In this document: piece by piece, positions 11,271 through 22,849 of the stretch | Layout of the letters: the number at the start of each line of letters is the position of its first letter | How positions within the stretch are numbered: the first letter of the stretch is position 1 | Source of the DNA: Mytilus galloprovincialis | Lineage: Eukaryota > Mollusca > Bivalvia > Mytilida > Mytilidae | Reading direction: 5' to 3' | NCBI RefSeq assembly: GCF_965363235.1 | Contig: NC_134844.1 | Location: 20,194,646 to 20,258,645 of the forward strand | Length of the DNA: 64,000 bases | Notes under the pieces: generated by a model | Databases searched by the model: none | What the model saw: only the letters and a program-made list of their open reading frames with translations | Told to the model about the DNA's origin: nothing | Made by a program: the position numbers and the translations under genes

Positions 11271-11880
11271 GTATTTCGGACATAGTTGGGATATCCCCTA
11301 ACAACTTGGTTCTGCCGTTTTTTTCTCTCTTAGTTTTCAAATGGAAGCAGTATTATAATAAATTCGTAAAATATTCCGCGGAACCCTGTGTCTCGCCTGA
11401 TATTGTCGATGTCAGTGCAAAAGCGTAATGTTAACCGGCTGTACATTTATCGATACATTTATCGGTAAAAACAAAATAAAATAAAGTTTTTCTGCTTTTT
11501 CTTGATATTGAGGACACAAATCAAAAGACTTGTACTGTATTGTTAACAAATTAGACACTTTAAATCAACTCACACTAAAGTAACAGGGAAAAGGGGGAGG
11601 GAAGGGGTTGGGCTCGGACTAATCAACAAAGCATCAATACTATAAAATAAGAATTCTCCGATGTTTTATAGTGTGAATGATCATTTGAACATATTCGAAA
11701 ATAAATCTTTTATTTTTAGCAATTGAATTTTCTGATCTACCTCGCACTAATTGAAAAAAAAACTGTTTGAAATATCTGTTTCACATGTGACGACGGATAT
11801 TTTTCCGTAACCTAAATACTGTCATCTCTTCCTCCAATGTGAATTACCAAATAAAACCACTGGGTTTGTTCTTTCAAAAA
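11271..11880. other. Spacer between element remnants, no gene seen
   Basis: No coding potential was seen. It has a short purine-rich stretch near 11585-11612 and otherwise AT-rich unique-looking sequence. Confidence 0.35.
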
Positions 11881-11883
11881 TTA

Positions 11884-11950
11884 CCCGACGGGTGCCACTC
11901 GTTGGGCAGAATCTCCTTACCTTTCTTGAACACTTGAGCACCCGATATCC
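11884..11950 (+). repeat. Trace of the element tail
   Basis: ACGGGTGCCACTCGTTGG and GCAGAATCTCCTTACC match the start of the tail seen at 4800 and 23335. The similarity ends after about 65 bp. Confidence 0.5.
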
Positions 11951-12143
11951 CCTCCCCCCGATGCATTTGTATTACCCAATCATATCGATCTATTGAGTCA
12001 GCCAATTGAAACGTTTTTTTATGCCCCTGCAACTGAAAGTATATAGTTATTCCGCATACTAGTAACTCCTCCTACAATTTGAATTATAGGAAGTTTTCTC
12101 TTTACTGTCTGTTTGTTCATATATTGAAGGTGTGCATGTGGTC

Positions 12144-12165
12144 TTTTTTTTTTTTTTTTTTTTTT
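12144..12165. repeat. Poly(T) run, 22 bases
   Basis: A homopolymer of 22 T. It may be the complement of a poly(A) tail of a minus-strand retrocopy, but no retrocopy body is recognisable beside it. Confidence 0.7.
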
Positions 12166-12244
12166 AAAATATTTGCTCTTTTGGAAAATAGTTAAACTTT
12201 GTCATTTTTGGGGTATAAGCGGTTAAATGTTATAGTTATTCTAA

Positions 12245-12385
12245 AATAACTCTTTGCATCTGTGGGGGCATCAGTTGTGTCTCCCAGGCACAATTATATC
12301 TCAGAGAAAGTCCTAAATTGACTTTGTTATAATACAGCTACTTTAGAGAGGGGTGCTGGGGGTATCACTTTGTCTAGTTTACATA
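12245..12385. repeat. Dispersed repeat, inverted partner of 43277-43410
   Basis: The reverse complement reads CAAAGTGATACCCCCAGCAC, then GTAGCTGTATTATAACAAAG, then GACACAACTGATGCCCCCAC. The same order is found on the + strand at 43277-43410. The function is unknown. Confidence 0.6.
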
Positions 12386-12449
12386 TTTTTCTCATGCTGT
12401 GCTGTTACACTACTGTAACAGTCCGATGTTAGTTTAGGATTTATCGGTC

Positions 12450-12755
12450 ACATACATGTTAAACTCCGCCATGTGCACTTTCTGTATGTACCTGCCCGAG
12501 TCAGGAGCATGACGTTCAATTGTCGTCGTTGTATCATGTGTGTCATATTTGTTTTTTGTAGGTTTTGTTTATTTATAAATTATACCGTAAGTGTTTTCGT
12601 TTGATTTTCTTCACATGGTGCATGGTGTTTTTTTGTAGCTGACTATACGCTGTGTTGAAGGCTGTACGGTTGCCTATATATGATTTCTTATACCCACTGC
12701 ATTTAGACTCTGGTGGATAGTTGTCTCATTGGCAATTACACCACATCTAACTTCA
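12450..12755 (+). repeat. Dispersed repeat, short retroelement type
   Basis: The copy starts near AAACTCCGCCATGTGCACTT, has the core TACCTGCCCGAGTCAGGAG, then TAGCTGACTAT, GTTGAAGGCTGTACGGTTGC, and ends GATAGTTGTCTCATTGGCAA plus ACACCACATC. A second degenerate copy lies at 44545-44805 and an end fragment at 24180-24212. I remember it as a very common mussel repeat. It has no long open frame, so it is probably non-autonomous. Confidence 0.6.
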
Positions 12756-12889
12756 TTTCAATTTATATGTTGCGTTTTGTATAATGTTACATTGTTTATC
12801 TTTTGTACGCATACCCCAGAGCCCTCTTTTTGGAAGCCCCAGCAAAAGCCCTTGTCCGCGATAGAAAATTTAATTACAAACTCATACAA

Positions 12890-13150
12890 GATAGCTCGAA
12901 CTCAACTCGAAATCTTAATTAATCTACATGAGACTTAAATTCAAATCTCACACAAACTCTACCTCAAAAAGTGACTCAAATTCAAAGTTGTAACTAGAAT
13001 CTACCTTTAAATGTGACTCTAACTAGAAGTCCAACTCGAAACTCAATGCCAAGAAGAACTTTAATTCTGATAATGGCCTGAATTCGAATTCGAAGACTAA
13101 CTCAAAGTTTAACTCAACAGTAACCCGGACTTTAATTTGAACTCTAATTC
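12890..13150. repeat. Degenerate short-period repeats (AACTCGAA type)
   Basis: Words such as AACTCGAA, AACTCAAA, ACTCTAA and AATTCGAA recur at irregular intervals of roughly 12-18 bp. This suggests a decayed minisatellite. No gene is seen. Confidence 0.45.
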
Positions 13151-13234
13151 GATGGATGGCCATAATCATCCAAGGCACATACAACATGGAAATCTATCTA
13201 AAAATAGAACAGGTTTTTCCTAATTGGTCACGTG

Positions 13235-13880
13235 GTTTTACCTCATTAAGTAATGGCACGACCACATCAAATAACGAAACAAACACATCAAGTTGTGATC
13301 TGCTTACCCTTCCGGAGCACCTGAGATCACCCATAGTTTTTGGTGGGGTTCGTGGGGTTTATTCTTTAGTTTTCTGTGTTGTGTCGTGTGTACTATTGTT
13401 TTTCTGTTTGTCTTTTTCATTTTTAGCCATGGCGTTGTCAGTTTGTTTTAGATTTATGAGTTTGACTGTCCCTTTGGTATCTTTCGTCCCTCTTTTGTGT
13501 ATAATCGTCAAATTTTGAAACATCATTACGTAATGTTAAAATCATATAAAGAATAGGCAAATCATCATTACGAAATAACAAAACCACATCATGTAATGAG
13601 ACAACTACATAACGTTAAGTCACATTCACATCAAGTAATGTTGAAACCATATTGACTAATGTCACAACCACATCGAGTAATGACACAACCACATCGAGTA
13701 ATGACAAAACCATATTGAGTAATGACAAACCATATTGAGCAATGACAAAACTATATCAGGTCAATATGAAATCATGACGTGTAATATCGAAACATCATTA
13801 AGTAATGTCAAAACAATATTAAGTAAAGACAAAATATCATCAAGTAATAGTAATACAACATAAAGTAATATCAGAGTTCC
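13235..13880. repeat. Minisatellite, about 22-bp period, interrupted by an element tail
   Basis: Units like AGTAATGACACAACCACATC recur with about 22-bp spacing from 13235 to 13297 and from 13510 to 13880, best preserved at 13660-13750. The array is split by a 200-bp copy of the LLTLPEHLRSP-type tail. It is not a CRISPR array: the units are directly adjacent, vary, and have no unique spacers. Confidence 0.65.
13298..13505 (+). repeat. Element tail inserted in the minisatellite
   Basis: The sequence from GATCTGCTTACCCTTCCGGA to CTTTGGTATCTTTCGTCCCT matches 4825-5025 and 23358-23560. Array units lie on both sides, so the tail fragment inserted after the array formed, or the array grew around it. 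Confidence 0.6.
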
Positions 13881-13934
13881 ACATAAGACAGCTGTGGCGT
13901 TCCATAATTTTTCATATCCTATTATTAATCATTC

Positions 13935-14815
13935 AAATCAGGCGGTGACGTTCCCTTGTCATCATCTTATATCAACTAATTACTAAATGCTATCATCGAC
14001 ACAAGGTCATCATTCGTATATATGAATCAACATCCAGACATTTTTATACGTTCAGGTATTTCTACTCTTAAATAGTAATATGCTATACAAAGCACATAAA
14101 TGTCTTCATTCAGCACAAAATCTTACCAAACCTTTAAACAGACTTATTCATAAGGGATATAGTTACGATACTTATGTTAGATTATGAAAGATGGCATATT
14201 TTGGAATTAATATTGACTTACTCATAGGGTTTTTGCATCGGAAATAAAAACATTTATTCTAAAACCATATATATTGTATTTTATGCTGATATGATACTAA
14301 AACCCAAACGTTAGGGAGTGTGCTTAATTTTATATTTTTATATAAAACGTAATCTTTCAATCAGTTTAATTGAGGTATGTAGCTGGCATGTTAGTAACTG
14401 CTAGTAGTCTTTTGTTTATATATTTTAACATCGGTCCTGGACCTTTTTATGATAAGTTTTACTGTGTGTAATGCCATGTTTTTTATATTATACATTGGGT
14501 AAAAGTATAAGGGGATGGTTGCTATATCACAAAATGTGTTAAAACCCGCTGCGATGTTGCGCCAGTCCAAAGTTAGAAGCCTCTGGTTCTTGTTAGTCCA
14601 GTGTGTGTGTGTGTTTTATTTTAATGTTTCTGTGTTTAGTATTACATCCATTTTCTTTGGACTAGTACACATTTCTGTTAAAATTCAGTTGAAGCGCAGC
14701 ACGGATGTGAGATTTTCTCACTATGTTGAAGACTCATAGCTGGCCTCTGTCAGTTTTCTGCTCTTTGGTCTTTTTGACATAATACCAATTTCCATTCTTA
14801 ACTTTATTTATTTAC
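13935..14815 (+). pseudogene. 3' half of a decayed Penelope-like element
   Basis: It aligns piecewise with 39842-40912: the GTGACGTTCCCTTGTCA stretch, then TACGTTCAGGTATTTC, then the C-terminal RT codons (KPLNRLIHKGYSYDT-like), a TTTTTGCATCGGAA..TAA end, and the long 3' UTR with GCTAGTAGTC and a degraded CCCGC..GCGCC..TCCAAAG core. It has several stops and deletions. It ends close to 14815, where sequence shared with the 5' flank of receptor D begins. Confidence 0.7.
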
Positions 14816-14819
14816 TTTA

Positions 14820-15927
14820 TTGTCTGGAGATTTTCAACAAACAGCTGATGCTGCATTTGCCAACACTCTGAAGCAGCGAATATATTTTGATCCAGCTTTT
14901 CATATTTTGATTCTTTGTTTTAACTAATTAATCTGTTGGTAGCTGGACTGAGCAGAATTAATTGTGTTTTTGTACTGTCATGACATACGCCTTGTCTGTA
15001 AATTCACAAGGGGTGTTTGTGCACACATAAGAATAGACAAAATTGCCTTCCCTATTCAAAAATTGACCAGAGTAGTTGACTAGAGTATAGTAATATAACC
15101 ATCCCTTGATTTTCATTCGACCGACAGTGAAACCCTCGCCAAAACGAGGCTGTGTTCGGCTGTGCGGGAGGAAAAAATCACAGCTAGGTCCTACAAAATG
15201 GGGAACTAATAACGATGCCTCGGGTTGAGGGAGTACCACATTCTTTTCATGATAGGAACCTTACAACAACTCTTTGGAAAGTTTGGCTAGTTCAAAGGAT
15301 TATTTTTGTTTATCCCTATCAAACATACCCTTAGTATCAAGTGGCATTCCAATATTCAAGCCTACCATTCCGGTAAACTTCCTTTCGCTGATCATAGCTA
15401 TTATTTCTATTGTTCATGTATTGTCTTCCTGAACAAGCTATTTGTCACTCGACGTAAAGCAAACAAGCAATATTTTTTTTCATAATAAAAAAAAGTCAAT
15501 GAATAAAATGAGAAGACATTTTTGACGAAGGACGATTTTACAATTCCATTTTTTTATTTTCATAATGTTTGTTCCAAATCAGATTATAGGCTATATTACA
15601 AAGTGAGTTTTCATGGATATTATCTACAGAAAAACACATATTTACATAAACATCCAAAGGATTATCTTTGGCCTGACATTTGCTAGGAGAATGCATAATA
15701 ACGGAACATACACTTACTGATCCCAAGTGAAAAAAAAACCAAACAACATGCATAGATAATCTAACAGATATCCAATCTGTAACATCCTCCGATGTATAAT
15801 CAGGGGAAGAATCACGGAAAACGGAACTTAAAAAATGTTCTAGGAAGGGAAGCAATGTAATATATAAAACAGTCAAAATTGTATATTTCCCTATACTTTT
15901 ATTTTGACCAAAGACGTAAATATCAGT
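14820..15927. repeat. 5' flank of receptor duplicon C
   Basis: It aligns by eye with 32740-33940 upstream of receptor D: TTTTCAACAAACAGCT, then GTAGCTGGACT, CCGACAGTGAAACC, AAGCAAACA and CATATTTACATAAA, in the same order. It shows that about 1.1 kb of upstream DNA moved with the receptor gene. The small open frames here (14958-15239 and 15538-15876, both - strand) have no domain and are not conserved in the D flank. Confidence 0.65.
15881..15900 (+). promoter_or_regulatory. Conserved A/T-rich motif upstream of receptor C
   Basis: GTATATTTCCCTATACTTTT starts 47 bp before the ATG at 15928. It is the same element as upstream of the other copies. A promoter or leader role is inferred. Confidence 0.35.
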
Positions 15928-17118
15928 ATGGCGAATAACACTGATTATCTTCAGGTTCTTTGGAAAGTGAAATACTCCGATCTCGCTCTAAGCAGTACTA
16001 TTCTCATAATCATTGGAGGTCTTGTAGGAATCCTAGGGAATTGTTCAGTTATAATATGTTACTTTCGAATTGGGAAATGTGGAGAGCGTTATTTCATTCC
16101 GGTGTTGGCAGCCGTTGACTTAGTTGCTTGTATAACAAGTTCTATTTTCTACGTTATGGATAATACATTTTTCTTCAATTATCCTTATGATTCGATGTGT
16201 CGTATTCTGACATTTTTACAGCTGCTTGTGCCAGGGACTTCGGCTAGTTTATTAATCATAATTAGTGTTCAGAGATATCTGTTAGTTTGCAAGCCTCTCG
16301 GATCAAATATGACATTACGTTGGAAAAGGATTGCCATTGGTGTAGCATGTTTGTTCACTTTTACTTGCTCCGCGCCAGTTCTTGCGATATCTGGAATTAA
16401 AACATCAAATGAAACATATCAGAATCATACAATTCAAATTACAGTCTGTAAATTTTCCACAGCAGAAACTTCAGTTCAGAATACAGTGTACTTTGGTTTT
16501 CTTCTTTTGTTAACGATTGTCAGTATTTTGGTAACCATTAGTTTGTTCATACCAGTTTTGAAGAAGATAAAACTCACCTTTCTTGGGAAATTTAGAAGTG
16601 GGCGTAAGGCAAGTAAACATCGAAATGCACCACATGCTACTGATTCAGTTTTAACAAAAGACAAAGAGCAGAAATACGAAGGACAAACTACTGAACTTCA
16701 GATCCAGGACAAATCTAGTTCCAATCAAAGTATAAATACATCTTCTACTATGAAAGGTGATATGTATATCAATAAACCAGTAAATACGTTCACAACCGAG
16801 GACAGTGAACGAACAAGAAAGGAAAAGGCAACAAGAAAAATAACAGTAATGTTTTTTGTCATCATTGTTGCTTATGTTTCATCTTATATTCCTTCGTTAA
16901 TTATTTTAATTCTAGTATATGCTGTTGATGATCTCCAAAATTTTATTTCTGTATCCAAAGATGCAGCGTTTGTTAGTACTTATCTTGCGCGTTTTGTGTT
17001 TCTTAACCATATTGTCAATCCCTTTATATACAGTTACTTCGATCCGTTGTTCAGAACAGAATTGAGAAAGTTACTTACGCAGGCAAATAAATACTGGATG
17101 GTACAGAATGATAAATAA
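15928..17118 (+). CDS. Receptor copy C: orphan rhodopsin-class GPCR, intact
   Basis: This is a single-exon gene for 396 residues. I use the ATG at 15928 (MANNTDY), which matches the other copies; the frame upstream to 15904 begins with TTG, which is not expected as a start here. The helix pattern follows copy B: GN in TM1, LAAVD in TM2, a Cys before TM3, QRY after TM3, VCKF in loop 2, a long Ser- and Lys-rich third loop, YVSSYIP in TM6 and NPFIY in TM7. One Phe is missing after TM1 (CYFRIG against CYFFRI). The C-tail is about ten residues longer than in copy D because the D stop region reads through to TAA at 17116. AATAAA overlaps the stop. It is probably functional; the ligand is unknown. 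Confidence 0.87.
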   Translation: MANNTDYLQVLWKVKYSDLALSSTILIIIGGLVGILGNCSVIICYFRIGKCGERYFIPVLAAVDLVACITSSIFYVMDNTFFFNYPYDSMCRILTFLQLLVPGTSASLLIIISVQRYLLVCKPLGSNMTLRWKRIAIGVACLFTFTCSAPVLAISGIKTSNETYQNHTIQITVCKFSTAETSVQNTVYFGFLLLLTIVSILVTISLFIPVLKKIKLTFLGKFRSGRKASKHRNAPHATDSVLTKDKEQKYEGQTTELQIQDKSSSNQSINTSSTMKGDMYINKPVNTFTTEDSERTRKEKATRKITVMFFVIIVAYVSSYIPSLIILILVYAVDDLQNFISVSKDAAFVSTYLARFVFLNHIVNPFIYSYFDPLFRTELRKLLTQANKYWMVQNDK

Positions 17119-17129
17119 AAAGTTAAGCC

Positions 17130-17650
17130 ATAGTTGGATTGAGAAAATGAGCAAATATATTTAATATAAAACACGTTAACTGGGTTTCAAAAACTCAATT
17201 TAACTGCCTATTTTTGATTGGTTATAATACAATAACCTTACTGTCAGTGTTAAAAGTAAGCTTTGTTTATTTGGCTATAAAAGGAGCCTTACACACAATA
17301 AAAACTTAGATTGAGATATTGACTAGAGAGATGAAACTAAAACGTTTTATTCGATTATCCATATATGCAATTTGCAATCAAGTGTCCGGTCTTCAGAGCG
17401 AATACTCGTAAGGAATGTTTATTAAAAGCAAATGATCAAATTACGATTACTTTTCTAATTTATTGTAGCCAATAACATAACAATTACTTCTTAATTCAAA
17501 TGTAATCTTTTTCATCTGATAGATTTTTACAAAAGTAATCATTATTCCATCGATGACAATGTATATTGTGGTAGGTGAGGTTTTCTTAAACATAAGCAAA
17601 GGCGAAGAAACATTTTTTGGTGAAAAATTGTGTCTAGAATATCTTTAATA
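17130..17650. repeat. 3' flank of receptor duplicon C
   Basis: The sequence resembles the flanks after copies A and D: AAAACACGTTAAC, CTTCAGAGCGAATACTCGT and CCAATAACATAACA. No gene is seen. Confidence 0.55.
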
Positions 17651-17825
17651 TATGAATACAGTATATGTTATTAAGAACTTAGATTAGAAGCATTGTAATA
17701 TCTGTATTGTTTGATTCAAATGAATTGAGTGACTATCTAATGATCCAATAGCTTTCTATTCTGTATTCACCATGTACATGATTGTATGAAAAAAAATTAT
17801 AAATGATTGGATATTGAAAAAAACA

Positions 17826-17990
17826 TATATAGTCCGTTTCTGTGTGTGTTACATTTTAATGTTGTGTCGTTGTTCTCCTCTTATATTTAATGCGTTTCCC
17901 TCAGTTTTAGTTTGTTACCCAGATTTTGTTTTTTGTCCTTTGATTTACGAGTTTTGAACAGCGGTATACTACTGTTGCCTTTATATATAT
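17826..17990 (+). repeat. Dispersed repeat, GTTTCTGTGTGTG family
   Basis: It runs from TAGTCCGTTTCTGTGTGTGT to GGTATACTACTGTTGCCTTT. Copies: 19190-19370, 33368-33540, and the start only at 19018-19100. Comparison of the receptor D and E flanks shows that the 33368-33540 copy is an insertion of about 175 bp. Confidence 0.7.
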
Positions 17991-18559
17991 AAGGGTATCA
18001 TTTTGGGAACTCTGTTCAAAGTAGTTTTTCTAGTATCCATGTTAATGATATTATTTTCAATTGTGATAGAAGTAAGTAAGTGTCTTTTCTGAATTGCATT
18101 TATGTCTATGTCCATCTAATAATCATACATGAACAAGTGTTTCTCGCAAACGTTTATCAAAATGTCTAAAAATATATAACAAATATAGCGAAAACGTGTT
18201 ATTTCGAGACTCGTTAGCAGAATTTATTGTATGATTAGACACGACATATGAATATACGGTATACAGACTAACACCACTACGTAGGATCGTAGCCGTCAGG
18301 AGCAAAAAAGGAGGACAAAATTTTTGTTATTGAATAGTTAATTAGCAAAATTTTTTAAAAATGAACATGGGAGGAAAGAGGATACTGACTAACTTCTATA
18401 CTTTTGTCCTTTTTTACAATTTCAAATGTGACGTCACTTTGCGTTGAGGCCTGGACTAATTCGAGTGTTTCTATTTTTTGTGTTGGATTTTGTCGGTTTA
18501 TGTAATGTATCCGGTTGCTTTCTGTAAATAGTTAATACTTCAGTTTTATCATGTATATC

Positions 18560-18790
18560 TTTTATATAGTCATTTTATAAAATTTACTGTTTGCAAAAGT
18601 ATATTTTTTTCTAAATAATAGGGATGTTCCGGTCCCAAACAGAAAACCTTGGCCGTTTTTGGCACAACTTTTTTTAACTTTTGGTCCTCGATGCTGTTCA
18701 ACTTTGTCCTTGTTTTGGCTTTCAAACTTTTGTACCTGGGCGTCACTCGTAGGTCTTGTTTGGACGAAACGCACTTTTTGCGTGTTAAAT
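18560..18790 (+). repeat. Dispersed repeat (GACGAAACGC type)
   Basis: It contains TTTTGGTCCTCGATGCTGTT, CAACTTTGTCCTTGTTTTGG, GGGCGTCACTCGTAGGTCTT and GGACGAAACGCACTTTTTGC. The order recalls a common mussel repeat. The direct repeats at 26508-27118 are possibly related in the opposite orientation (ACATGTATTGTCGAAATGCG on their - strand). Confidence 0.45.
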
Positions 18791-18944
18791 TTTAAACCTG
18801 GTGCCTTTTGTTAGCTATCATTCGTGTGTTTCTTTGTCAAATATGATCTCCTATTTATTTTTATTGTAGTCCTGTTATGTTGTGTTGTCATTGTAATGTT
18901 ATATTTGACATGGACATTAAAGCGGGAGATTTGGCATGCCACAA

Positions 18945-19100
18945 AACCAGGTTCAACCCACCATTTTTTTCTTTAAAAATGTCCTGTACAAGTCAGGAAT
19001 ATGGTCATTGTTATATAATAGATCGTTTCTGTGTGTGTTACATTTTAACGTTGTGTTTTCTTTTGTGTCGTTTGTTTCCTCTTATATTTGAGTGTGAATT
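18945..19100 (+). repeat. Junction of two dispersed repeats
   Basis: CAGGTTCAACCCACC and TCCTGTACAAGTCAGGAATA (the type at 9245) run straight into GATCGTTTCTGTGTGTGTTA (the type at 17826). One repeat family seems to have inserted into or fused with the other. Confidence 0.5.
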
Positions 19101-19189
19101 CACATTATTATAAGACGTGTCACGGTACTTTTCTATCCCAAATTCATGTATTTAGTTTTCATGTTATATTTGTTATTCTCATCGGATTT

Positions 19190-19370
19190 TGTCTAATGCT
19201 TAGTTCGTTTCTGTGTGTGCTACATTTTAATGTTGTGTCGTCATTATCCTCTTATATGTAATGCGTTTCCCTCGGTTTTGGTTTGTGACCCGGATTTGTT
19301 TTTTTCTATCGATTTATGAGTTTTGAACATCGGTATACTACTGTTGCCTTTCTTGGACTTTATATTTGTT
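19190..19370 (+). repeat. Dispersed repeat, GTTTCTGTGTGTG family
   Basis: This full-length copy starts TTTTGTCTAATGCTTAG, as does the copy at 33368, and ends GGTATACTACTGTTGCCTTT. Confidence 0.7.
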
Positions 19371-19621
19371 TGATTTACAGTAGTGTTTGTTATATCACCA
19401 CCCCTACACCCAACCCAATACACAAACATACACGTTTCAGTGTACTCCTATTCAAGTGCTATATTTCAATAGAGTAGGCATGATCAGTTTGAGATTTGAG
19501 ATTTTAGCGGATCCAGTAAACGATATTGAAGACTACCCAAGCCAAAATTGAAGATTTCAACTTTTCTCAGTCCCGTTATTCCTATACGAATGCAAACTCA
19601 AAGTTTGTGCAATACTAGTAA

Positions 19622-19717
19622 TTTTTTTTTTAAATTCATTTCAAAATTAAATGTTTGAAATTCCAATAATTTTTTTTAAATTCATTTCAAAATTAAATGT
19701 TTGAAATTCCAATAATT
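19622..19717. repeat. Tandem duplication, about 46-bp unit
   Basis: The unit AATTTTTTTTAAATTCATTT..GAAATTCCAAT occurs twice in a row and is almost identical. This is recent local slippage or duplication in an A/T-rich spacer. Confidence 0.75.
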
Positions 19718-20500
19718 CAACAACGTTATCAATGACACCAATTTTAAAACTTCACATTTTTATTAATTTTTTAACATTTTTTATACTGATTTATTTATTT
19801 TACTCTTGGAATTGGGCACATGCCAAGTTAAAAAATAATAAGAAAAAAACAGAAAAAGAAGTAAAAGAAAATATACAGAAATAGAAAATGATGCCTCCGA
19901 GGTGATTTGTTGTAGGACTATGACGCTGATCTGATATTAAATTAGTTTTATACGCTAAGAATTGTATAAACTAAATGGGCCTTTGTATCCATCATAATTT
20001 TCTGAAACAAAGATATGAAACACATAAACGTATTGATCTTTTAAGTACTGTTTTCTGAAGGTTATAAACTTCTAAAAAAATAGCTGATATGAATGAAACA
20101 AGGAAGGAAACCACTATTGCCATTCACTTATTTTCAGTTTCCCGATCACTTTCATCTTCATTATAAAAAAATTGTATAGTTCAGATAAAAGTGCGTGGAC
20201 ATTTTTGAATATTGAGTTTGTTTCGTTGGGTATGTGTTGAAGATTTAAATATTCCGAATAACAGATATCATTCATCAGTATGATTCTGATGTTAAATGAA
20301 TCATATCAATCTATTCCTGCAACTGTACCAATCTTGAGTTTTATACATTTAAAACCGAACACAAAAACGCTTGTACGTTTCTAAAATTTAAAATATGACA
20401 TAGGTTATACAGCAGAGACTGGATAGATTGCTTCTAATAAAAATAGAAATGAAGTAATATCACGGAAAACACCATATTATGCAATGTTAATTGCAAATCT
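19718..20500. other. AT-rich spacer, no gene seen
   Basis: No open frame of note and no similarity to other parts of the window was noticed. Confidence 0.35.
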
Positions 20501-20504
20501 ACAA

Positions 20505-20725
20505 CATAAAATGTTGTGTATCTTTTACAGTGCAAATGTGGTAAACAGTGTGTTGACAAGCCAGAACATCCATTTCACAAACGAATAAACGACCATTGTA
20601 GCGACTATGATTGGAAGCTAGACCTTCTTCTCAGTCGACATGTGAGATTCCCTGGCCACACTAAGGCAGATCGTAATCGACTGACCATTACCATGACCAC
20701 AACACTGTTTTGTCTTGGGAGGTAA
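20505..20725 (+). pseudogene. GIY-YIG endonuclease fragment of a Penelope-like element
   Basis: The translation includes CKCGKQCVDKPEHPFHKRIN, then DHCSDYDWKLDL, LLSRHVRFPGHT and a DRNRLTIT stretch. This fits the GIY-YIG domain that ends many Penelope-like elements (CGKQYVGETxxPFHxRxNxH then RHxxxPGH). The YVGET position reads CVDKP, so the motif itself is damaged. There is no RT upstream in the same frame. It is a solitary remnant. Confidence 0.6.
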
Positions 20726-22255
20726 TTGAAAACTTTGGCTCCAAATGAGATAAATGAAAAGGTGCAATCCTCATTAGCGCAGTGCTTTTCATTTGGGTTA
20801 TATCACATATTACTACGCTGTGTCTGTTGTTTTTTCTTAACCTTTGTCAACTCTAAAATTATTGAGTAATGTCACTTTAAATCGCTGGGTTCTATTCTTT
20901 TGGGATTCAAAATGTAATTGCTTGATCAAATATAACCATACAGTATATAAATTTTCAATGTATATCACCTCAGCAAAGGTGTGTTTTATAGGAAAAACGA
21001 AAATACTATTTTTCTTTAAACTTGTTTATTGTTTTTGTAGTAAATTCAAAAGGCACTTTACAGGGTATTGTTTAATTTCTAAAGGATGATATACAATTTA
21101 TTACCCTCTGACACGGTGTGCTCTTTTTAATTGATTGTGCCTCAAGCAGGAGGTATAATTTTTTGTTTACCCCTGATATATTTTCAATTATTTCTGTACA
21201 TTTGTTTTTATCCCTTTCAGATATACATTTACTAATATATAAATAAGCCAAATTATAATGCGAATATATTTATTTCTGGTATAAGGTTAAACAACTTCAG
21301 TAATTTTGTTGGCTGGTGTTATGTCAGTTCAAAAGATATTTATATAACTATTGTATCTTAGCATGAAACCTATGCAGTTTTCTTTAAGAATTTTGGTTCA
21401 TTTAGCTTTGTTAAAAAAAAAACCATGGCAAACAAGAATCAAATTATTAAAGTTTTATTTTTCAGTACAGGTGTATTTTTCAGATAAAAGAAAATTTCTT
21501 TTTTTCCCCAATTTTCTGACTCTAAAATTAGATAATTATGTCAATATGTCAAAATCTGTAAATATATCTTTACTTTATTGCAGGTGTTATCATGTCAGTA
21601 AAAAGATAGTTATATAAAAAGTTAAAATTGAAAAAGTAGAGATTATTTGGTCAAGGCTGGTTTAGACTGCTCGAGTATGTGTCAGATTTTGGTCAAATCT
21701 AATTCTTTTTTTTCTCACTCAATTGATTCTTTATTGCACATATTGCTGTTTAACAATTACACTTGGTGTACAGCATTTCATGAAGTTTCCCTGTTAAATT
21801 ACCACTTGAATTCCGAGGGATAATATTCAGTAAAATTAACTAATAAAATACATCAAGTCTAATTCATACATTTGGTCGAGTATGGTTCAGACTGAAACAA
21901 AAATATGTTAAGAACCGGTCGAGTACAGGTCAAGGATGGGCTTAGACTGTTCCAGACTTGTTCAGTAAAAGAACAGACTTTTCTCAATGCCAAAGATAGG
22001 GTAAAGTACAAATCAGTACAGTAAAGTCCAGTATGGTTAAGATTGGAATCGAGTAATACCGATTAAAATTCAGTCCAATTCAGAATGATTGAATACGAAT
22101 CAATATAGTAGAGTACATATATAGGCCATTTCATAATTTTACTGGTTTGTATTGTTTGTTCAGAAGAGGTGAGATTGATGGCAAAAAAATGTACACTTAG
22201 TTTAGTGTATCATGGATCTACAAAGTAATCCCAACGAAATAAATTTATTCATTAA
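20726..22255. other. AT-rich spacer with weak repeats
   Basis: Around 21650-22110 words such as GTCGAGTA, GGTCAAG, CAGACT and CAGTACAGTAAAGT recur irregularly, suggesting a decayed short-period repeat. A GGTGTTATGTCAG..AAAAGATA phrase occurs at 21315 and GGTGTTATCATGTCAG..AAAAGATA at 21582, an old duplication of about 265 bp. No gene is recognised. Confidence 0.4.
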
Positions 22256-22261
22256 TCTAAG

Positions 22262-22580
22262 CTATTTTAAGCCCTGCAGTCGACAGAGTAATGATTGCCA
22301 CAAGATTTTAGCCTATTCAATAATTCAGTCAATGAAAAAATATTTCCCACGATCAGTTTTAAGGGGTTTCATATCACGTATACAACAATAAACTAGAGTA
22401 TTTTAGTAGGTGGTTTTATATTACGCACTATATAAGAGTTTTAAGCACTGCAATTGACAGAACAATGATAGCTACAAGATTTGAGCCTTTTCAATAATTC
22501 GAAAATGGAAAAATTATCAGTTGTAATGGGTTTTATATCACGTATATAACAATTAACTACAGTACTTTTACGGCTCTTCA
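22262..22580. repeat. Two-copy tandem repeat, about 170-bp unit
   Basis: Both copies read TTTTAAGC.CTGCA.T.GACAGA, A.AATGAT.GC.ACAAGATTT, TTCAATAATTC, then GG.TTTATATCACGTATA.AACAA. Copy 1 is about 22268-22435 and copy 2 about 22438-22580. They are diverged by substitutions and small gaps. Confidence 0.65.
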
Positions 22581-22849
22581 CTTTACCAGGAAATTTAAAC
22601 AATAGAATTTGTTGAATTTTAACACAATCATTTTAGTTTTTTTATATGTTCAAAACAAATGAGAAACATATTGCTTTAATAAAGTTTGTCTTATAAAGTC
22701 TATGTATGATTTTTTTATGATGTTACCAGATGCACTGCATGTATATGAAATGGTAAGTGATCGCAAAACTCAATCAGACTAAAAAATGGAAATATATTAT
22801 TTTCAATAAGTAGTTTACCAGAACATGTGTTAACGCAGAAATTTAGTCA

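Noticed and set aside
13235..13880. Regular short repeats resembling a CRISPR array
   Set aside because: The units abut each other, vary in sequence and have no unique spacers. The DNA is eukaryotic and no cas genes are present.
15904..15927. Upstream extension of receptor C starting at 15904
   Set aside because: The first codon is TTG. The family ATG (MANNTDY) is at 15928.
20844..21617. Two open frames (81 and 88 codons) in the 20.8-21.6 kb spacer
   Set aside because: No domain, A/T-biased composition, and one overlaps an old local duplication.
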